Below, piece by piece: positions 1 to 12,380 of a stretch of DNA of 64,000 bases (position 1 is the first letter of the stretch; the number at the start of each line of letters is the position of its first letter). The notes below the pieces were generated by a model. The model saw nothing but the letters and a program-made list of their open reading frames with translations. It was not told the DNA's origin and did no database searches. Both the position numbers and the translations under genes were made by a program. Source of the stretch: Hypericum androsaemum (Eukaryota; Streptophyta; Magnoliopsida; Malpighiales; Hypericaceae); assembly GCA_963995505.1 (NCBI GenBank), contig OZ023198.1, positions 6,162,558 to 6,226,557 on the forward strand, given 5' to 3'.

Positions 1-709
1 TTAATGGTAGCCTCGACAATTGGCTCAGTAGCATGATTATTAATAGGCTCAACCATTGTAACATAAATATGAGGTTCACCTAAACCAACAAGAACATAAA
101 ACAACTCAATTAACTTTACCGACAAGAACATAAAAAACAACCCAATTAAATAATCTCTTCGGAAAAAAACTCGGGAGGAAATTATCAAAAGAAAAACTCA
201 GTTGACACCAAATACCGTAATACATATCACTTACTGAGTGCACCGTTCACCAAGTGTCGTAGGATGTCGCTTGAATTTTTTAAAGCCACAGAGACAAGAA
301 GAAGTTAACGCAGTATAGGCAATGAATAAATTAAACCCTGGTACAGTTACTTGCTTGCGGCTGTCTTTTATTTATTTTAAATTAAAATAAAAAATATGTT
401 ATTTTGGATTGAGTAGGGATATTTTTGTCACTTTAAATGATGTCTCTCTAGAAAAATGATCGGAAGTTGGGTTCAGGGACTAATCATTTGATTTACAAAA
501 TAACAGGGACTAATCAGTATTATGTTGTCCCAATTAATTAATTTTGTCAAACAACAGGAATCTATGACTATTTTACCCAAAAATTAAACCCATCTTCGAG
601 AAAACGATCGGAGAGGCTAACCTTCTTCAACCTCTATGACTTGGTCCTCGTATGTTTGCACCGGTGCCCCACCTTATCCTCTCCGACGAGAACCGGCGAG
701 AACGCCCAT
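1..709. other. Intergenic flank of the Ty3 insertion
   Basis: I see no supportable gene here. On the minus strand the first 120 bases can be read as a short open stretch containing the phrase VGLGEPHIYVTMVEP, which I do not recognise and which runs off the window edge. From about 420 to 590 the sequence is AT-rich with repeated 'agggactaatca'-like phrases typical of a decayed transposable element. Bases 710-714 (GCCAT) are the left target-site duplication of the following retrotransposon. Confidence 0.4.
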
Positions 710-714
710 GCCAT

Positions 715-1012
715 TGAAACGATCTACTCAAGTAGGGAAGAAGAGAGAGAATAGGAGATAGAAGAAGAGATAGAGAAGTAGCTGAGAATATAGTAGTATA
801 TTCCAGAAATGCTTTCATTGTTACATCTTAGTCCTTCTTATACCAGCTATTTACAATTTCTGCCATTCCCGCCAATATCTATTCCCGCCCAATATTTATT
901 CCCGCCTTTTCTTAATTATCTTGCCAAGTCATCGATCCCCACACTTGACATGTCATTAATCCATACATTTGCTATGTTATCAGTCTAACTCAACTAGCAC
1001 AATTTCGTAACA
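715..1012 (-). repeat. 3' LTR of the Ty3 chromovirus
   Basis: This is the left copy, 298 bp, starting TG and ending CA. It matches 5512-5792 closely. The main difference is a 17-bp local duplication in this copy (the phrase CCCGCCCAATATTTATT near 885-905). The purine-rich stretch just inside it (sense strand, around 1013-1030) is the likely polypurine tract. Confidence 0.92.
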
Positions 1013-1042
1013 TCCGACCCCCGTAGGAAAAGACACTTGTCC

Positions 1043-3853
1043 TCAAGTGTTAAGAGCAGCTGCACTTGGAAATTTGGCACAGAAAGTCGTGAAGTCCACC
1101 CAAGTGGAGTCTTCTTCATGTAAGTTGGACCACTGCACCAACACTTGCACAATTGCACGATTGTCCTTTTTCACCAATCTACGATCCAAGATAGCAATCG
1201 GCTCAACCTTTAAAAGTCTCTCAGCCATGGTAACCGGGGGATCTTGTACCGCAACCTGGCCATGTCCCACCCACTTTTTGAGTAAGGAAACATGGAAAAT
1301 AGGGTGTATCAAGCAATCTGCTGGTAGATGCAGCTGATAAGCCACCTGCCCTATCCTCTCCACCACTTGATAAGGGCCAAAGAACTTAGCAGAAAGCTTG
1401 ATGTTCTTCCGTACAGCGAATGTTACCTGTTTATACGGCTGAAGTTTCAGACACACCCAGTCACCTACTCCGAATTCCCATTCCTTGCGGTGCTTGTCCG
1501 CCTGCACCTTCATACGGTCTTGAGCATATTGTAAGTTATCCGTAAGTAACCGAATCATCTGCGCCTGACGGGTAACATAATCAGCTACTATTGCAACATA
1601 TGGTTATTCACCTTCTACTCCAGGAATTAAAGGCAGTGGGCAACCATATAGTGCCTCAAATGGAGAATAATTCAAGGCCGAATGAAAGCAACAGTTATAC
1701 CAGAACTCTACAAGTGCCAACCATTGGAACCAACTGGAAGGCCGCAAGAAACACATAGACGCAGATAACCTTCCAGGCACTGATTCAAATATTTTGATTG
1801 CCCATCCGACTGCGGGTGATAAGCAGAGCTCATGTGGAGCTTAGTTCCAAGGTGTGTGAAGAGTTCACGGCACACATTACTGGTGAAAATCTTATCACGA
1901 TCAGAAACTATAGTTTCTGGCAGTCCGTGCAACTTGCACACATGATCGAACAGGTGGCGTGCAACCTGCATTGCAGTAAATAGATATGAGAGAGGAATAA
2001 AATGCCCATACTTAGTGAACCGATCAATCACCACCAATATCACATCCTTCCCATCCATGGCAATGTCCTGCCAAGCACCCTTCGGAATGGGAAGCGGCTG
2101 CAAGAGACCTGCAGGCAAGGAACGCTCAGCCTTACAACACTGACAGACATCGCAAGCAGCCACAAATTGCTTGACATCCACTTTCAATCGGGGCCAATAG
2201 AAGTGGCATTTTACCCTCTTATACATCACCAGCCTACCCGAATGCCCTCCCAAAGCTGAGTCATATAATTGTTGAAGGATATCCATGCGAAGAGGACCTG
2301 AGCAGCCCACATAAATGCGGTTCTTATAACGCAATACACCCTGCAGCAGAGAAAAACACTTGCTTCCTGTTGGTGTTATAGCCAACTCCTGGAGAAGTTG
2401 CGTGGCTACTGGATCACCTTAATAGCTGGATTCAACGTCCAACCGCCAACTGGGCACTATAGTTGAGATGGCCAATAACTCATGGTCTGTATTCGATCTT
2501 CTCTCGCCTCCTAGCAGAGCTCGAGACAAGGCATCAGCAGCCTTGTTATCAAAACCTTTCTTGTATTCAATCGTAAAGTCAAGTCCAAGCAACCGCGACA
2601 CGCCCTTACGTTGTAAATTCGAATGAACCTTATGCTCTACGAGGAAGCGAATACTCTGGTGATCCGTGCGAATGGTGAACGGCTGCCCTTCCAAGTAGTG
2701 CCACCAACGATTGACATCAATTAATACTGCCAGAAGCTCTTTGTCGTATACAGCCAGGCCTGCATTACGAGGGCCAAGAGCTTGGCTGAGATAAGCCAGA
2801 GGCCGACCATTCTGGGACAACATGGCTCCAATGCCATAGTCGGAGGCATCCGTCTCCAACACAAACCTGCTGCAAAATCTAAAAAAACAAACACCGGGGC
2901 TGTCGAGAGAAGGTGCTTAAGCTGAATAAAGGCTTCCTCAGTTGAATCATTCCACGCAAAAGCATTCTTTTTCAACAGAACATTCAATGGTCTAGCAACA
3001 GCTTCATAACCTTGAATGAATTTTCGATAATACCCGGTTAAACCAAGAAATCCTCGCAAGTCACATACTGTCGCAGGACGAGGGAAAGAAACCATCGCCT
3101 CCACCTTACGCGGGTCAGTACTAACCCCATCACCTGAGATAACATGACCCAAGTAATCCACTTTGGCCATTCCAAACTCACATTTGGACATCTTGAAAGA
3201 GAACTGTGCCTCACGCAGCAAATGCATCACGCTCACTAGGTGTTCGATGTGAAGATCCTCGTTCTGACTATATATCAAAATTTTGTCGAAAAATACCAGG
3301 ACGAAGCGGCGTAGATAGGGAGAAAAGACTTGATTCATTAGAGACTGGAAAGTAGCCGGTGAATTAGTCAAGCCAAAGGGAAGTACTTTAAACTCAAAGT
3401 GGTCGTGATGCGTACGGAAGGCTGTCTTTTGAATATCCTCCTCCTTCATACGAATCTGATGATACCCAGCCCATAAGTCGAGTTTAGAAAACACCCATGC
3501 ACCATACAACTCGTCCAAAGATCATATATAATGGGAATATGGTATCAATTCTTTACCGTATGCGAGTTCAGCTGATGATAGTCTACGCATATACGCCAAG
3601 AACCGTCTTTCTTTTTTACGAGTAGTACCGGAGAAGCATAAGGACTCCTACTCGGCTGTATGACACCTGCATCGAGTAGTGCCTTCAGTTGAGATTCAAT
3701 CTCAGTTTTCTGGTAGTACGGATATCTGTAGGGCCGGGTGTTAACTGCTGGAGCCCCTGGTGTTAAAGTGATGCCATGGTCGCATGATCGAGCAGGCGGC
3801 AATGTCGTAGGCTCAGTGAACAAGTCCTCGTACTCCCGCAACAAGTCAGTCAA
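1043..3853 (-). pseudogene. Ty3 pol (RT, RNase H, integrase, chromodomain), broken
   Basis: In sense order (right to left), 3545-3853 carries the RT N-terminus with the phrase [15 protein letters not shown]. 2721-3518 continues RT in another frame; its catalytic box reads FFDK where functional enzymes have an aromatic-x-Asp-Asp, so one catalytic aspartate is lost. 2419-2862 is RNase H (TDASDYGIGA) and overlaps the RT frame, which shows a frameshift. 1708-2385 is integrase with an HHCC-type zinc segment and the D-x-D core phrases around VVIDRFTKYGHF and SDRDKIF. 1043-1558 is the integrase C-terminus followed by a chromodomain-like tail (VQWSNLHEEDSTWVDF). The breaks lie near 3530, 2860, 2400 and 1700-1560. 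The polyprotein is therefore non-functional. Confidence 0.88.
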
Positions 3854-4120
3854 CTCCCAAACTCAGAGCTGATCTCCAATGTGAAAAGTTGCTCACGCTG
3901 CTCTTGGTAATCAGAAATCCAATTTAGTAGCACCACCTCCTGTACCTTGAAATTGCACACCTCCTTACTCAACTGAACACCATCAAGTAAGCTCAATTCC
4001 TACCCCATATTCAGCTGACGACGCCCCTTCAAGACGACTCCTTACCCTTGCTACGAATGGTCGCTTCCGCCTTCAAGAAATCAAAGGTGACCGAATTTAC
4101 TTCCTCCATCCAGTTGGTAC

Positions 4121-5494
4121 CTAATGGCAGTCCCACTTGAAAGTGTTGCCGCACATCTCCCAGGGAACACCAGGACAAATCATCGAACATATTACGTGCG
4201 CACCATTTGCAAGAGTGATAACTGTTCCCATCACTTCCATTGATTCCAATTTCAGTTCTTGCACAAATCTAGCACCAATAAACGTTGCAGTGCTACCTAT
4301 ATCAAGCAAGATCGAAGCAGCCTTACCCTTAAGTGTGCTCTTCAACTTGAGCATACCACCCCCCGTACTACCATTGATGGCGTGCATAGAGATCTCAACT
4401 CCATCGCCTTCCTCAACCCTTTGATCTGTTCCATCTTCCGCAACTGCGTCCTCTATAACTTGACTTTCCTCCATCAAATGGACCCCAACTCCTTTCTTTT
4501 TGAAACCTTTACCTTCCTTCTTGCACACATAACCACAGAACCAACGATCACCGCAAGTGTAGCAGGAAGGTTCCTTCCTTGTAGGGACTGTACTACCTCC
4601 ATACCCCATTATCGCAGGCGGTTTAGCCCCAGTTGGTATCACTGGCGGTTGGGCTCGAACAACCTGCCCTTTGCTCGTGGACTTCAAGGCCTGCTCGTGC
4701 AACTTTGCCTTCTCAATAGCGTCCCCAAGATCAGTCGGAGAATGAGTACGTACCAGTGACTTAATCGTTTCTGATAAACCACCAATAAAGCTTAACAAGA
4801 AATACTTCTCCGTAAAGGTTGGGTTCTCACGGAGCATCAGCCACTTCAATTCCTCGAAGCGTCAAACATAATCCATCACACTTTCGGTCTGGCGCAGATG
4901 ATTGAACTCCTCTATAACGTTCCCTGAATCTTGAGCTCCAAATCGCTGGCAAAGGCTCTCTACAAACACCTCCCAGCCTGTGTGTCGATTTCGCTGAAGC
5001 CAAGAGTCAAACCATGCATCGGCCTCTTCGTCGAGGTGGAGACTGGCTAGATCCACCTTCCTTGTCGCATCTACATTGTGAATCCAGAAGTAGCGCTCGC
5101 ACTTGCGCACCCAATAGTGAGGGTTAGACTTGCAGAACGCTGGAAAGTCCAGCTTCAATGGATTCCCTTCCCCTGTTCGCCTCTGAACCGGTAGTGGTGG
5201 AGGGGCTATTATAGGCGATCCTTTGACCAGTGGGTGGCCCGTTGCGAGTGACCCATGAACCGCTATGGGTGATGGACCCAAGAGGCCTTTATCCTCGTTC
5301 AAGCGCCCTTGTATCATCTTGATGAGCTCTTCCAACCTGGTGTTAGTCTCCTCCACCCGGCCGTTGAGCTCCTTCAACTGTTTGTTGTTATCTTCGAGGG
5401 ATTGAGTATGGTCAGCCACCGTATTGTACAAAGACGAGACCTGATTTACCAAACTCTTGTATTGTTCTTCGGTAGTTTTCCAGCGTGTGTCCAT
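4121..5494 (-). pseudogene. Ty3 gag plus protease, interrupted
   Basis: Gag starts with the methionine at 5494 (MDTRWKTTEEQY), which lies directly after the primer-binding site. It has a coiled-coil-like N-terminus and the usual Ty3 capsid phrase WVRKCERYFWIHNV. An in-frame TGA at 4862-4864 cuts it, and the same frame resumes at 4849. The zinc knuckle CYTCGDRWFCGYVC has tyrosine where the histidine of the CCHC knuckle belongs. The protease motif reads LLDIGSTATF, with isoleucine where D-S/T-G is normal. These three lesions independently argue for loss of function. Confidence 0.85.
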
Positions 5495-5511
5495 TGGGCT
5501 CTGATACCAGA
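5494..5511 (-). other. Primer-binding site (initiator tRNA-Met)
   Basis: Read on the minus strand, the bases next to the right LTR give TCTGGTATCAGAGCCCA. The core TGGTATCAGAGC is the standard plant retrotransposon site complementary to the 3' end of initiator methionine tRNA. It fixes the element's orientation: the 5' LTR is the right one. Confidence 0.85.
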
Positions 5512-5792
5512 TGAAACGATCTACTCAAGTAGGAAAGAAGAGAGAGAATAGGAGATAGAAGAAGAGATAGAGAAGTAGCTGAGAATGTAGTAGTATATTC
5601 CAGAAATGCTTTCATTGTTACATCTTAGTCCTTCTTATACCAGCTATTTACAATTTCTACCATTCCCGCCAATATCTATTCCCGCCTTTTCTCAATTATC
5701 TTGCCAAGTCATTGATCCCCACACTTGACATGTCATTAATCCATATATTTGCTATGTTATCAGTTTAACTCAACTAGCACAGTTTCGTAACA
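5512..5792 (-). repeat. 5' LTR of the Ty3 chromovirus
   Basis: This is the right copy, 281 bp, TG...CA. It is followed at 5793-5797 by the second GCCAT target-site copy. It would have carried the element's promoter. Confidence 0.92.
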
Positions 5793-5797
5793 GCCAT

Positions 5798-6865
5798 CTG
5801 GCTCCAGCCAACCCCACCTTGTCTTCTCTATTAGTATTTTACTTAGTTCGCGCTCCACACTGATAAATTTTTTGAAGGTATCCAGACAGATTACTTGAAC
5901 CTCCAATCTCCATGTTTGATTATCCAAGGCCTACAGAGAAAAGGTTAAGATGTTGACAAAGAAGAAAATTTAATTAATGGCTGCTAGATTTCTGAATCGT
6001 CGGAAAGATTATGGGGTTTCTGTGCAAAGAGTCTCGACCAGGTTTTACAGCTTATGACAGAGATGATAATTTTACAGTCGATTAGAGAGCTCAACATCTA
6101 TAGAGTCTCGACCAGGTCTAGCAGCTTACGATTCATACTAATTTTTTTTAGTTGTGAATATCGAGCAGACGAAACCTAACCTAAGATGAAGGAAATTAAA
6201 CCCAAGCCCTTGTCGGAGAAAACAAACTCCACGACCGACGAAACCCAACCCAAGCTGCTCGTCAGAACTTGAGGGTTGCAGGCTATGACCTTGGCTTTCG
6301 TGGCCAGTGTTTGACAGTTGAAGGGCCGACCGTCACCATCTAGATCTGGCTGCTCAAGGAAGACGAGTTTGATCCAGAATTTTTAGGAAGTGGTTTCATC
6401 TGGTATTGCCAGACCCTCGCCGGGCCGTTCGGGGTTCAAGAGGAGAACACTCGCCCGATCGCTTGCCAAGCCGTGGTGGTGGCCCTTCGAGGTTGGATCT
6501 TGTTGAAGTATGAAGACGAAGACCAACATTCAAGACGAGCAAATGGGTATAATATAACAATCATTTTAAAGATAACAAAATAACAAAATTGATTGTTGAT
6601 ATCAACGGGGAACCCAAAACCAACATTTAAATATAAAGCGAAGATGAGAAATAATTTTTGAAATCAGGGACCTTAAATACAATTATGACATAGACGAGAC
6701 CGAACGGTAATTTTCCCTTAGAGGACAATATGTTGCGAATAAATTATGGTAGAACGTCGGAAACGATCTTAAGAACGGCTCCGGAGTAGTCGTCCCAAGA
6801 GCGATTCGAACGAAAGGGAGAAAATATGAAATATGGGGTAAGAGAGGATAAGAAAGATAGTAGGG
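5798..6865. other. Non-coding stretch between two retroelements
   Basis: No gene is visible. The middle (6100-6550) is of mixed composition and open only in short frames. 6550-6720 is AT-rich with a phrase 'atcagggacctt' that recalls the long-TIR family described elsewhere, but I cannot find its partner end. Confidence 0.35.
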
Positions 6866-6869
6866 AGGA

Positions 6870-8512
6870 AAGATGTTTATTAATAGGGATAGGAGAAAAA
6901 TCGGGTGTCTCAAGGATGTGCTGCATGTCTCAAACATTCGTAAGAATCTAGTATCTGGCTGTCTATTAAGCAAAGCCGGGTTGAAGCTAGTTTTTGAGGC
7001 TGATAGATTTGTGTTAACTAAGGCTGGTACCTTTTTAGGAAAGGGTTACCTCGAGAGGGGGGCTCTTCAAGATGAATGTAATAGCTGTCAAACACGCCTT
7101 TGAGGACCCTAATAAAGTTGTTGATTCTTCTTACTTGGCTGAGTGTTCTAACTTATGGCATGATAAATTAGGACACATAAATTTGAGCTCACTAAGAAAG
7201 TTAGTAAGTTTAAATTTATTGCCTAAAATGGAGTTTGACTCAAACAATAAATACGAAGTATGTGTAGAGGCAAAAATGACCAAATCACCTTTTCATTCAG
7301 TGGAAAGAAGTACTACACCTTTAGAGTTAATTCATACCGACATCTGCGATATAAAACACGTGCAAACTAGAGGTGGGAAAAAGTATTTCATCACATTTAT
7401 TGATAATTGCACAAGATACTGCTATGTACATCTCTTGAAAGGAAAAGTTGAAGCTCTAGAAGCTTTCAAGAGTTATAAAAATGAGGTTGAAAATTAACTT
7501 AGCACTAAAATCAAGATGATTCGAAGTGATAAAGGGAGAAAATATGTAGCTCTATTTGAAGAATTCTGTCAACAACATGGCATTATTCATCAGACAACTG
7601 CTCCATACTCACCTCAGTCAAATGGCATAGCTGACCACAAGAATTGAACTCTCAAAGAGATGATGAATGCTATGTTGATTAGCTCGGGCTTACCCCAGAA
7701 CATGTGGGGGGGAGCTGTGCTCTCAGCTAACCACATTCTAAACAAACTGCCACAAAAGAAAAGGGACAAAACTCCATATGAACTATGGAAATGGAGAAAG
7801 CTTTCCTAAGGTTACCTTAAAGTGTGGGGGTGCCTAGCTAAGATAGAAATACCTGTACCTAAAAGGGTGAGAATAGGACCCAAGACCGTTGACTGCATCT
7901 TTGAGAATATCAACGAAAGAATGGTCATGGAATCAAGGAATGCAACATTCTTTGAGAATATCTTTCCAAACAAGGAAAGGAAAGACCCAAGCTCTAATTA
8001 AAAAGCTCATGAAGCTACTCAAGGTTCTAATCAAATTGTTGAGGAACCTAGATGTAGAAAATGGCCAGAACGGCCAAGTCGTTTAGTCTAGATTTTCTGA
8101 CATACGTGTTAGAAAATGAACCTGGGATAATCTAAGAGGCATTGTCTAGTCTAGATGCTCCTCTCTGGAAAGAAGCTATCAACAGTGAGATAGAGTCCAT
8201 CATGCAAAACCACATGTGAGAAATCTTGGATCTTCTATCAGGTTGCAAACCTTTAGGTTGCAAGTAGATCCTTAAAAGGAAATACAAAGCTGATGGATCA
8301 ATCGACAAATACAAAGCTCGGTTGGTAGCTAAAGGGTTCAAACAGAAGGAAGGATATGATTTCTTTGACACATATTCACAGGTCACAAGAATCACATCTA
8401 TTAGAGTGCTTATAGCTGTTAGAGCACTCTATAACCTTGAGATACAACAGATGGATGTAAAAACAGCTTTCCGAAATGGAGAACTGGAAGAGGAGATGCT
8501 CCTTGTTAGCTA
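6870..8512 (+). pseudogene. Ty1/copia pol relic
   Basis: A decayed Ty1/copia polyprotein reads left to right. 6873-7103 and 7072-7497 carry the pre-integrase segment ([33 protein letters not shown]), one remaining cysteine of the integrase zinc finger (YEVCVEAKMTKSPF), and the first core aspartate (LIHTDICD). After a stop at 7495 the frame continues with IRSDKGRKY near 7519 and a terminal core motif where the usual Glu is Asp. 8322-8512 holds the RT beginning (VAKGFKQKEGYDFFDTYS, QMDVKTAFRNGELEEEM). No LTRs of its own are visible, so it is a truncated fragment. The RT frame ends abruptly at about 8505, where unrelated sequence begins. Confidence 0.88.
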
Positions 8513-8567
8513 GGAAATAAGTTGACCACCTGGAAAGCCAACTCGGACCGTTGCGAGGATGGTGCGT

Positions 8568-8608
<41 letters not shown>

Positions 8609-9231
8609 ATGTGCTCATACATATACATGCGCACGTGCGTGTGCGGATGGCACATTGGACGCAGGTCGCAATGGACACTTTGAGTCACACTTTGCACGTG
8701 TGCATCATCCCAAGGATCTGGAGGAGCCTTAAGATTTTTGCTCGAGCCCGGAGAGCTACAAGCTGCTTGTATGGCTATCTAAGGTGTGCGAGTATTCACT
8801 AGAAGCCTCCCGAAGGAGTACGAGCGAAGGCATATCCATCCGAACGGTCACGAGAGCAACCAGGCAAGGATCCGAAGGAGCATGATCAAAACTTGGGCTG
8901 AAAGGCGAAGGGATGCGAAGCAGCAACGTGTACCCCATCAGGCCTACAGGCAGGCCTGAGACGCCTCTTCGGAGAGGCTGGTGCCCCTTCTGAGTTGCCA
9001 GGCAGCCCTTCGAAGTGCCTGTCTCTCTCCCATCCTGCGCCTATAAATATCCCTCTCCCCCTCACTTCCAAATCATCCCAACTACAAGTGCATAAGCATT
9101 TATTAGCATTGTAGTTTTTCTTCTCTCTCTCTCAGTAAAGGTTCTGAATATCCGACGGTTCGCCCGAAGCTTTGAGAGTCGTTGTGCTACGAACTCGAAG
9201 TCCGAAAGTCGTTGTATCGTGGGGACGATTG
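8505..9231 (+). repeat. Possible LTR fragment
   Basis: Starting exactly where the copia RT stops, this stretch begins TGTTAGC, has a TATA-like box (TATAAATA, about 9042-9049) and then a transcript-leader-like region with CT-rich sequence. That arrangement resembles U3-R-U5 of an LTR. No second copy is in the window and no clean CA end is visible, because a long-TIR element begins at about 9232. It could be a solo LTR truncated by that insertion. Confidence 0.35.
8569..8608. repeat. GAGCAC hexamer microsatellite
   Basis: About six and a half perfect copies of a GCACGA/GAGCAC hexamer. The array runs into the palindrome GAGCACATGTGCTC at 8603-8616. It creates spurious Arg-Ala frames on both strands, which I do not annotate. 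Confidence 0.9.
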
Positions 9232-10760
9232 TTAAGTCCTTGACCTTTGGTCACCCTCCTTCTACGGTCCCTGACTTTTGGAAAATGATTGTCCCGTCCC
9301 TAAGTTTTGATGATAATAGAGTCTCGAGTCCCTAGAGCCGGAATATTCATTTTTCTCCGATGAACCCCCACTTGAAATGACCAAAATACTCTCTCACTTA
9401 AAAAAATAAAAAAAGCCTTCCCCTTCTTCCTCCAAACTCCACCAGAACTACAATTTGAAAGGATATAATGAAAATGAAATAATCATCCAATCTTTTCTAG
9501 CAATTCACCATTTATCCTCACGTATCCTTTTTCTTCCTCAAGCCAACCACAACCACGGACGTCATCCCAAACTTCTCGGCCATTTTGTTAGAATCGCCAG
9601 CGTCCTTCATCATAGGGGAGCTCTCGACGGCCTCCGCTGGAGCGGCTGGCCAGTTCGACTCGTTGGTCGCCTCTTCGTCCCCGAAAATACTGGAGGCATA
9701 GATCCTCGATCACTTCTTCAAAGAGCTGTCGTGGGCGACAGCCATGTCGGAAGGAGGGACGAACGTGAATGGCCGAAGCTCGATATAGGACAACCGCCTT
9801 TTGGCTCGGGTACTCGCCAGCTCGACCGGTGCGGCGGCTGCTGGCTCTCTCTCGCCGGTTCGACCTGAGGGGAAGATGACGGCAGCAGGCGACGGTGCGA
9901 GTGAAAGAGCGGGGAGCAGGGAGTGAAGGAGCTGGACGGCCTGGCTCGGGGGGAGCTCCAGGAGGGCGGTGAAGGAGGAGGAGGACGTTAAAACAGCATC
10001 GCTCTGGATGCCAGTGATGAGATGGGGTAGGCTAGATCTTGAGGTTGTCGACCGGAAAGGAGAAGGTTGTCGACGACAACAACCGAAAAGGAGGAGGTTA
10101 TCGATGACTAGATCGGGAGGTCGCCGTACGCCGTCTACCGCTCCTCCTAAACCCCTTCGCCGTTCCTGGAATTAAGAAAATCCCCAATCTGAGATTTATG
10201 GTTCATCTAATCTAAAATTAAATGGAATCGCCAATTCAACCATTTAAGCATTTGGGAGGAATTCCCGGGAGTTCAAACCTAAGAAGAAGAAGAAGAAGAG
10301 ATTGGAGCCTTCTACTATTTGGTGTTTGGCGAGTTATCTGCAATTGTTGCAGCTTTCGTACTGGATCCTTCTTTGTTTTATTTTTTATTTTTTGTGGGTT
10401 ATCTGCAATTGTGGCAGCTTTAGATCTTACTTGAGTCGTTGTTTTTCTTGTTGTTCATTGTTTTTTTTGTGTGTGTTTGGAGGAATCTGGCCCGGTGTTT
10501 GTATTTGAAGCTTGGTGATGCATTACTGATCTTTGATTTTGCTTCTGACGATAGAGAGGTGGACAGTAGAATTTTTTTTTGTTTAAGGGCATTTTGGTCT
10601 TTTCAAATAGGAATTCGCCAAAAAATATGGAATATTCTGGCGTGAGGGACCCGAGAGTGTATTATCATCAAAACTTAAGGAAGAAACAATCATTTTTCAA
10701 AAACCAGAGATCCTAGGAAGAGAGTGACCAAAGATAACGGACCTGAGAGTATTTTATCCT
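9232..10760. mobile_element. Long-TIR DNA element, copy 1
   Basis: The left arm (about 9233-9400) and right arm (about 10585-10760) are inverted copies. The left arm contains the phrase GTCCCTAAGTTTTGATGATA and the right its reverse complement around TATCATCAAAACTTAAGGAA. The arms are about 170-190 bp and diverged. The 1.2-kb interior is GC-rich at 9580-10000 and unlike the interiors of the other copies. No transposase frame is visible, so the copy is non-autonomous. Long TIRs with variable interiors suggest a Mutator-like (MULE) origin. I could not define a target-site duplication for this copy. Confidence 0.7.
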
Positions 10761-12380
10761 TATTTCTTTGGTTAATATAGTTCGGTCACTGACGAAACTG
10801 AGTTTGATCATCAGCATGTGCACTATAAATAATGCTATTCCTTTTTTTCCCTTCTTTCTTGAAAATGATAATATATGTAATATTCTAAAATTATTATATT
10901 AGAGAAGTTTTGCTCTATTTTTAGGGATTTTGCATTTGAAGGTATGTGTATTTTATCTCAACAACAACCGGTTGACATCTCAATTACGTATCATATCACG
11001 ACATAAATATAATATATTAGTATTATAATATCACTAATTTCATCTAATCGTTTCACTAAATTTGGGAAAAAAATGTGACGAATTTAATGTAATTCATGTC
11101 CAAAAGTGGACCAGGAAAGCATGGATTGTGTGAAGTCGTTCCACTCTAAATAAATTTTTTGGGGGTAAATTATCCCCTTGTCTCTTAGGGTCCCTGAATT
11201 TCCAAAAATGATTTTACCGTCCCTTTTTTTGGTTTTAGAAACTCTCGGGTCCCTGGTGCCAGAATATGCCATTTTTTCCGGCGAATACCCACTTAAAAAG
11301 ACCAAAATGACCCTCCTACTTAAAAAAAATACACTTGAACCCCTTAACAGGAACTAATTAGTAATTACCCAGACCCGGTAATCTCCACGCTCATCACATT
11401 CCGTCGACAACCACCGCCGCCGCCGCCGACCTTGGGGACAATAATATTAAACACCATACTGTCGACGGAAGCCATCACCCTATTACGCATGGTGTCCTTA
11501 GGGAGCTTGAACCAGGTCGCAAAATTGTCGTCCCTGGGATCCGTACACTACCGGCATTTTTTCGCTAGCTTAGGGCTTTGATCTGATTAAAAACTTCGAA
11601 TTAGGAATGGGCAATGACTGAGGAGGAGGAGGAAAGAGAAGCAGATTGAAATGGAGGGATGAGAATAGATGATGATTACGACGTTAATGGCGTTGGGGGG
11701 CTTGGGGCCGATCTCCTGCGCTCGTGCCCAAATTGGAAGAATATATTATCGAAGAAAAACCACCTTATTAAAATGCCCGAAGAAATTCTTGTGGGCTGAA
11801 ATCAGGGCTTCCACCGGAGGCTCGCCGAGAAAGATGGCCAGTGACTCAGGGCTATGAGCAGGTGGGTGATGGCCGTGACCAAGTTTTCTGAAGGAAAAAA
11901 AGTCGGCAGAGGCTGGAGCGGCAATAGCCATTGTCGCAATAAACAACACCAAGTACGTAGGAGATGAGGTCGACTTGAGGTTAAGGACGGCGTCAATGTC
12001 GGGTTTGTGGCCTTGTCCAGATCCTCGAAGGTTTCATCAGAAACTAGTAATTACTAGTAGCTTTGTTAGTAATTAGTGGTTGCAATTGATTTGGTTGAAG
12101 TTCAGTTTTTAATTGATTCGAAGTTTTGGATTTGAGTTTTGAATTTTGGTTAAAAATGGGAGGAAGAATATGAGGTGGGAGGAAGAATATGAGGTGGGAG
12201 GAAGAAAAGAGATTTTTTTTTTTGTTTTTTTAACAAAGAAGGCGTTTTAATCTTTTCAAGTGGGGGTTCGCCGAAGAAAATGACATATTCTGGTAACAGG
12301 GACCCGAGAGTTTCTAAAACCAAAGACGAGGGATGGTAAAATCATTTTCGAAAATCGAGGGACCCCAGGGGGAGGATGAC

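Larger units (their letters stand above)
715..5792 (-). mobile_element. Ty3/gypsy chromovirus, complete but decayed
   Basis: This is a 5,078-bp LTR retrotransposon on the minus strand. Two near-identical LTRs begin TGAAACG and end CGTAACA, and the element is flanked by GCCAT at 710-714 and 5793-5797, a 5-bp target-site duplication. In coding order it carries gag with a zinc knuckle, aspartic protease, reverse transcriptase, RNase H, integrase and a C-terminal chromodomain-like segment. That order and the chromodomain define a chromovirus. The primer-binding site next to the right (5') LTR reads TGGTATCAGAGC in sense, complementary to initiator methionine tRNA. Several stops and frameshifts and altered active-site residues mean it cannot encode its own proteins now. 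The presence of both LTRs and an intact TSD suggests moderate age. Confidence 0.93.

Noticed and set aside
8376..8802. Overlapping Arg/Ala- and Cys/Ser-rich frames on both strands
   Set aside because: They are produced by the GAGCAC hexamer repeat and have no domain content.
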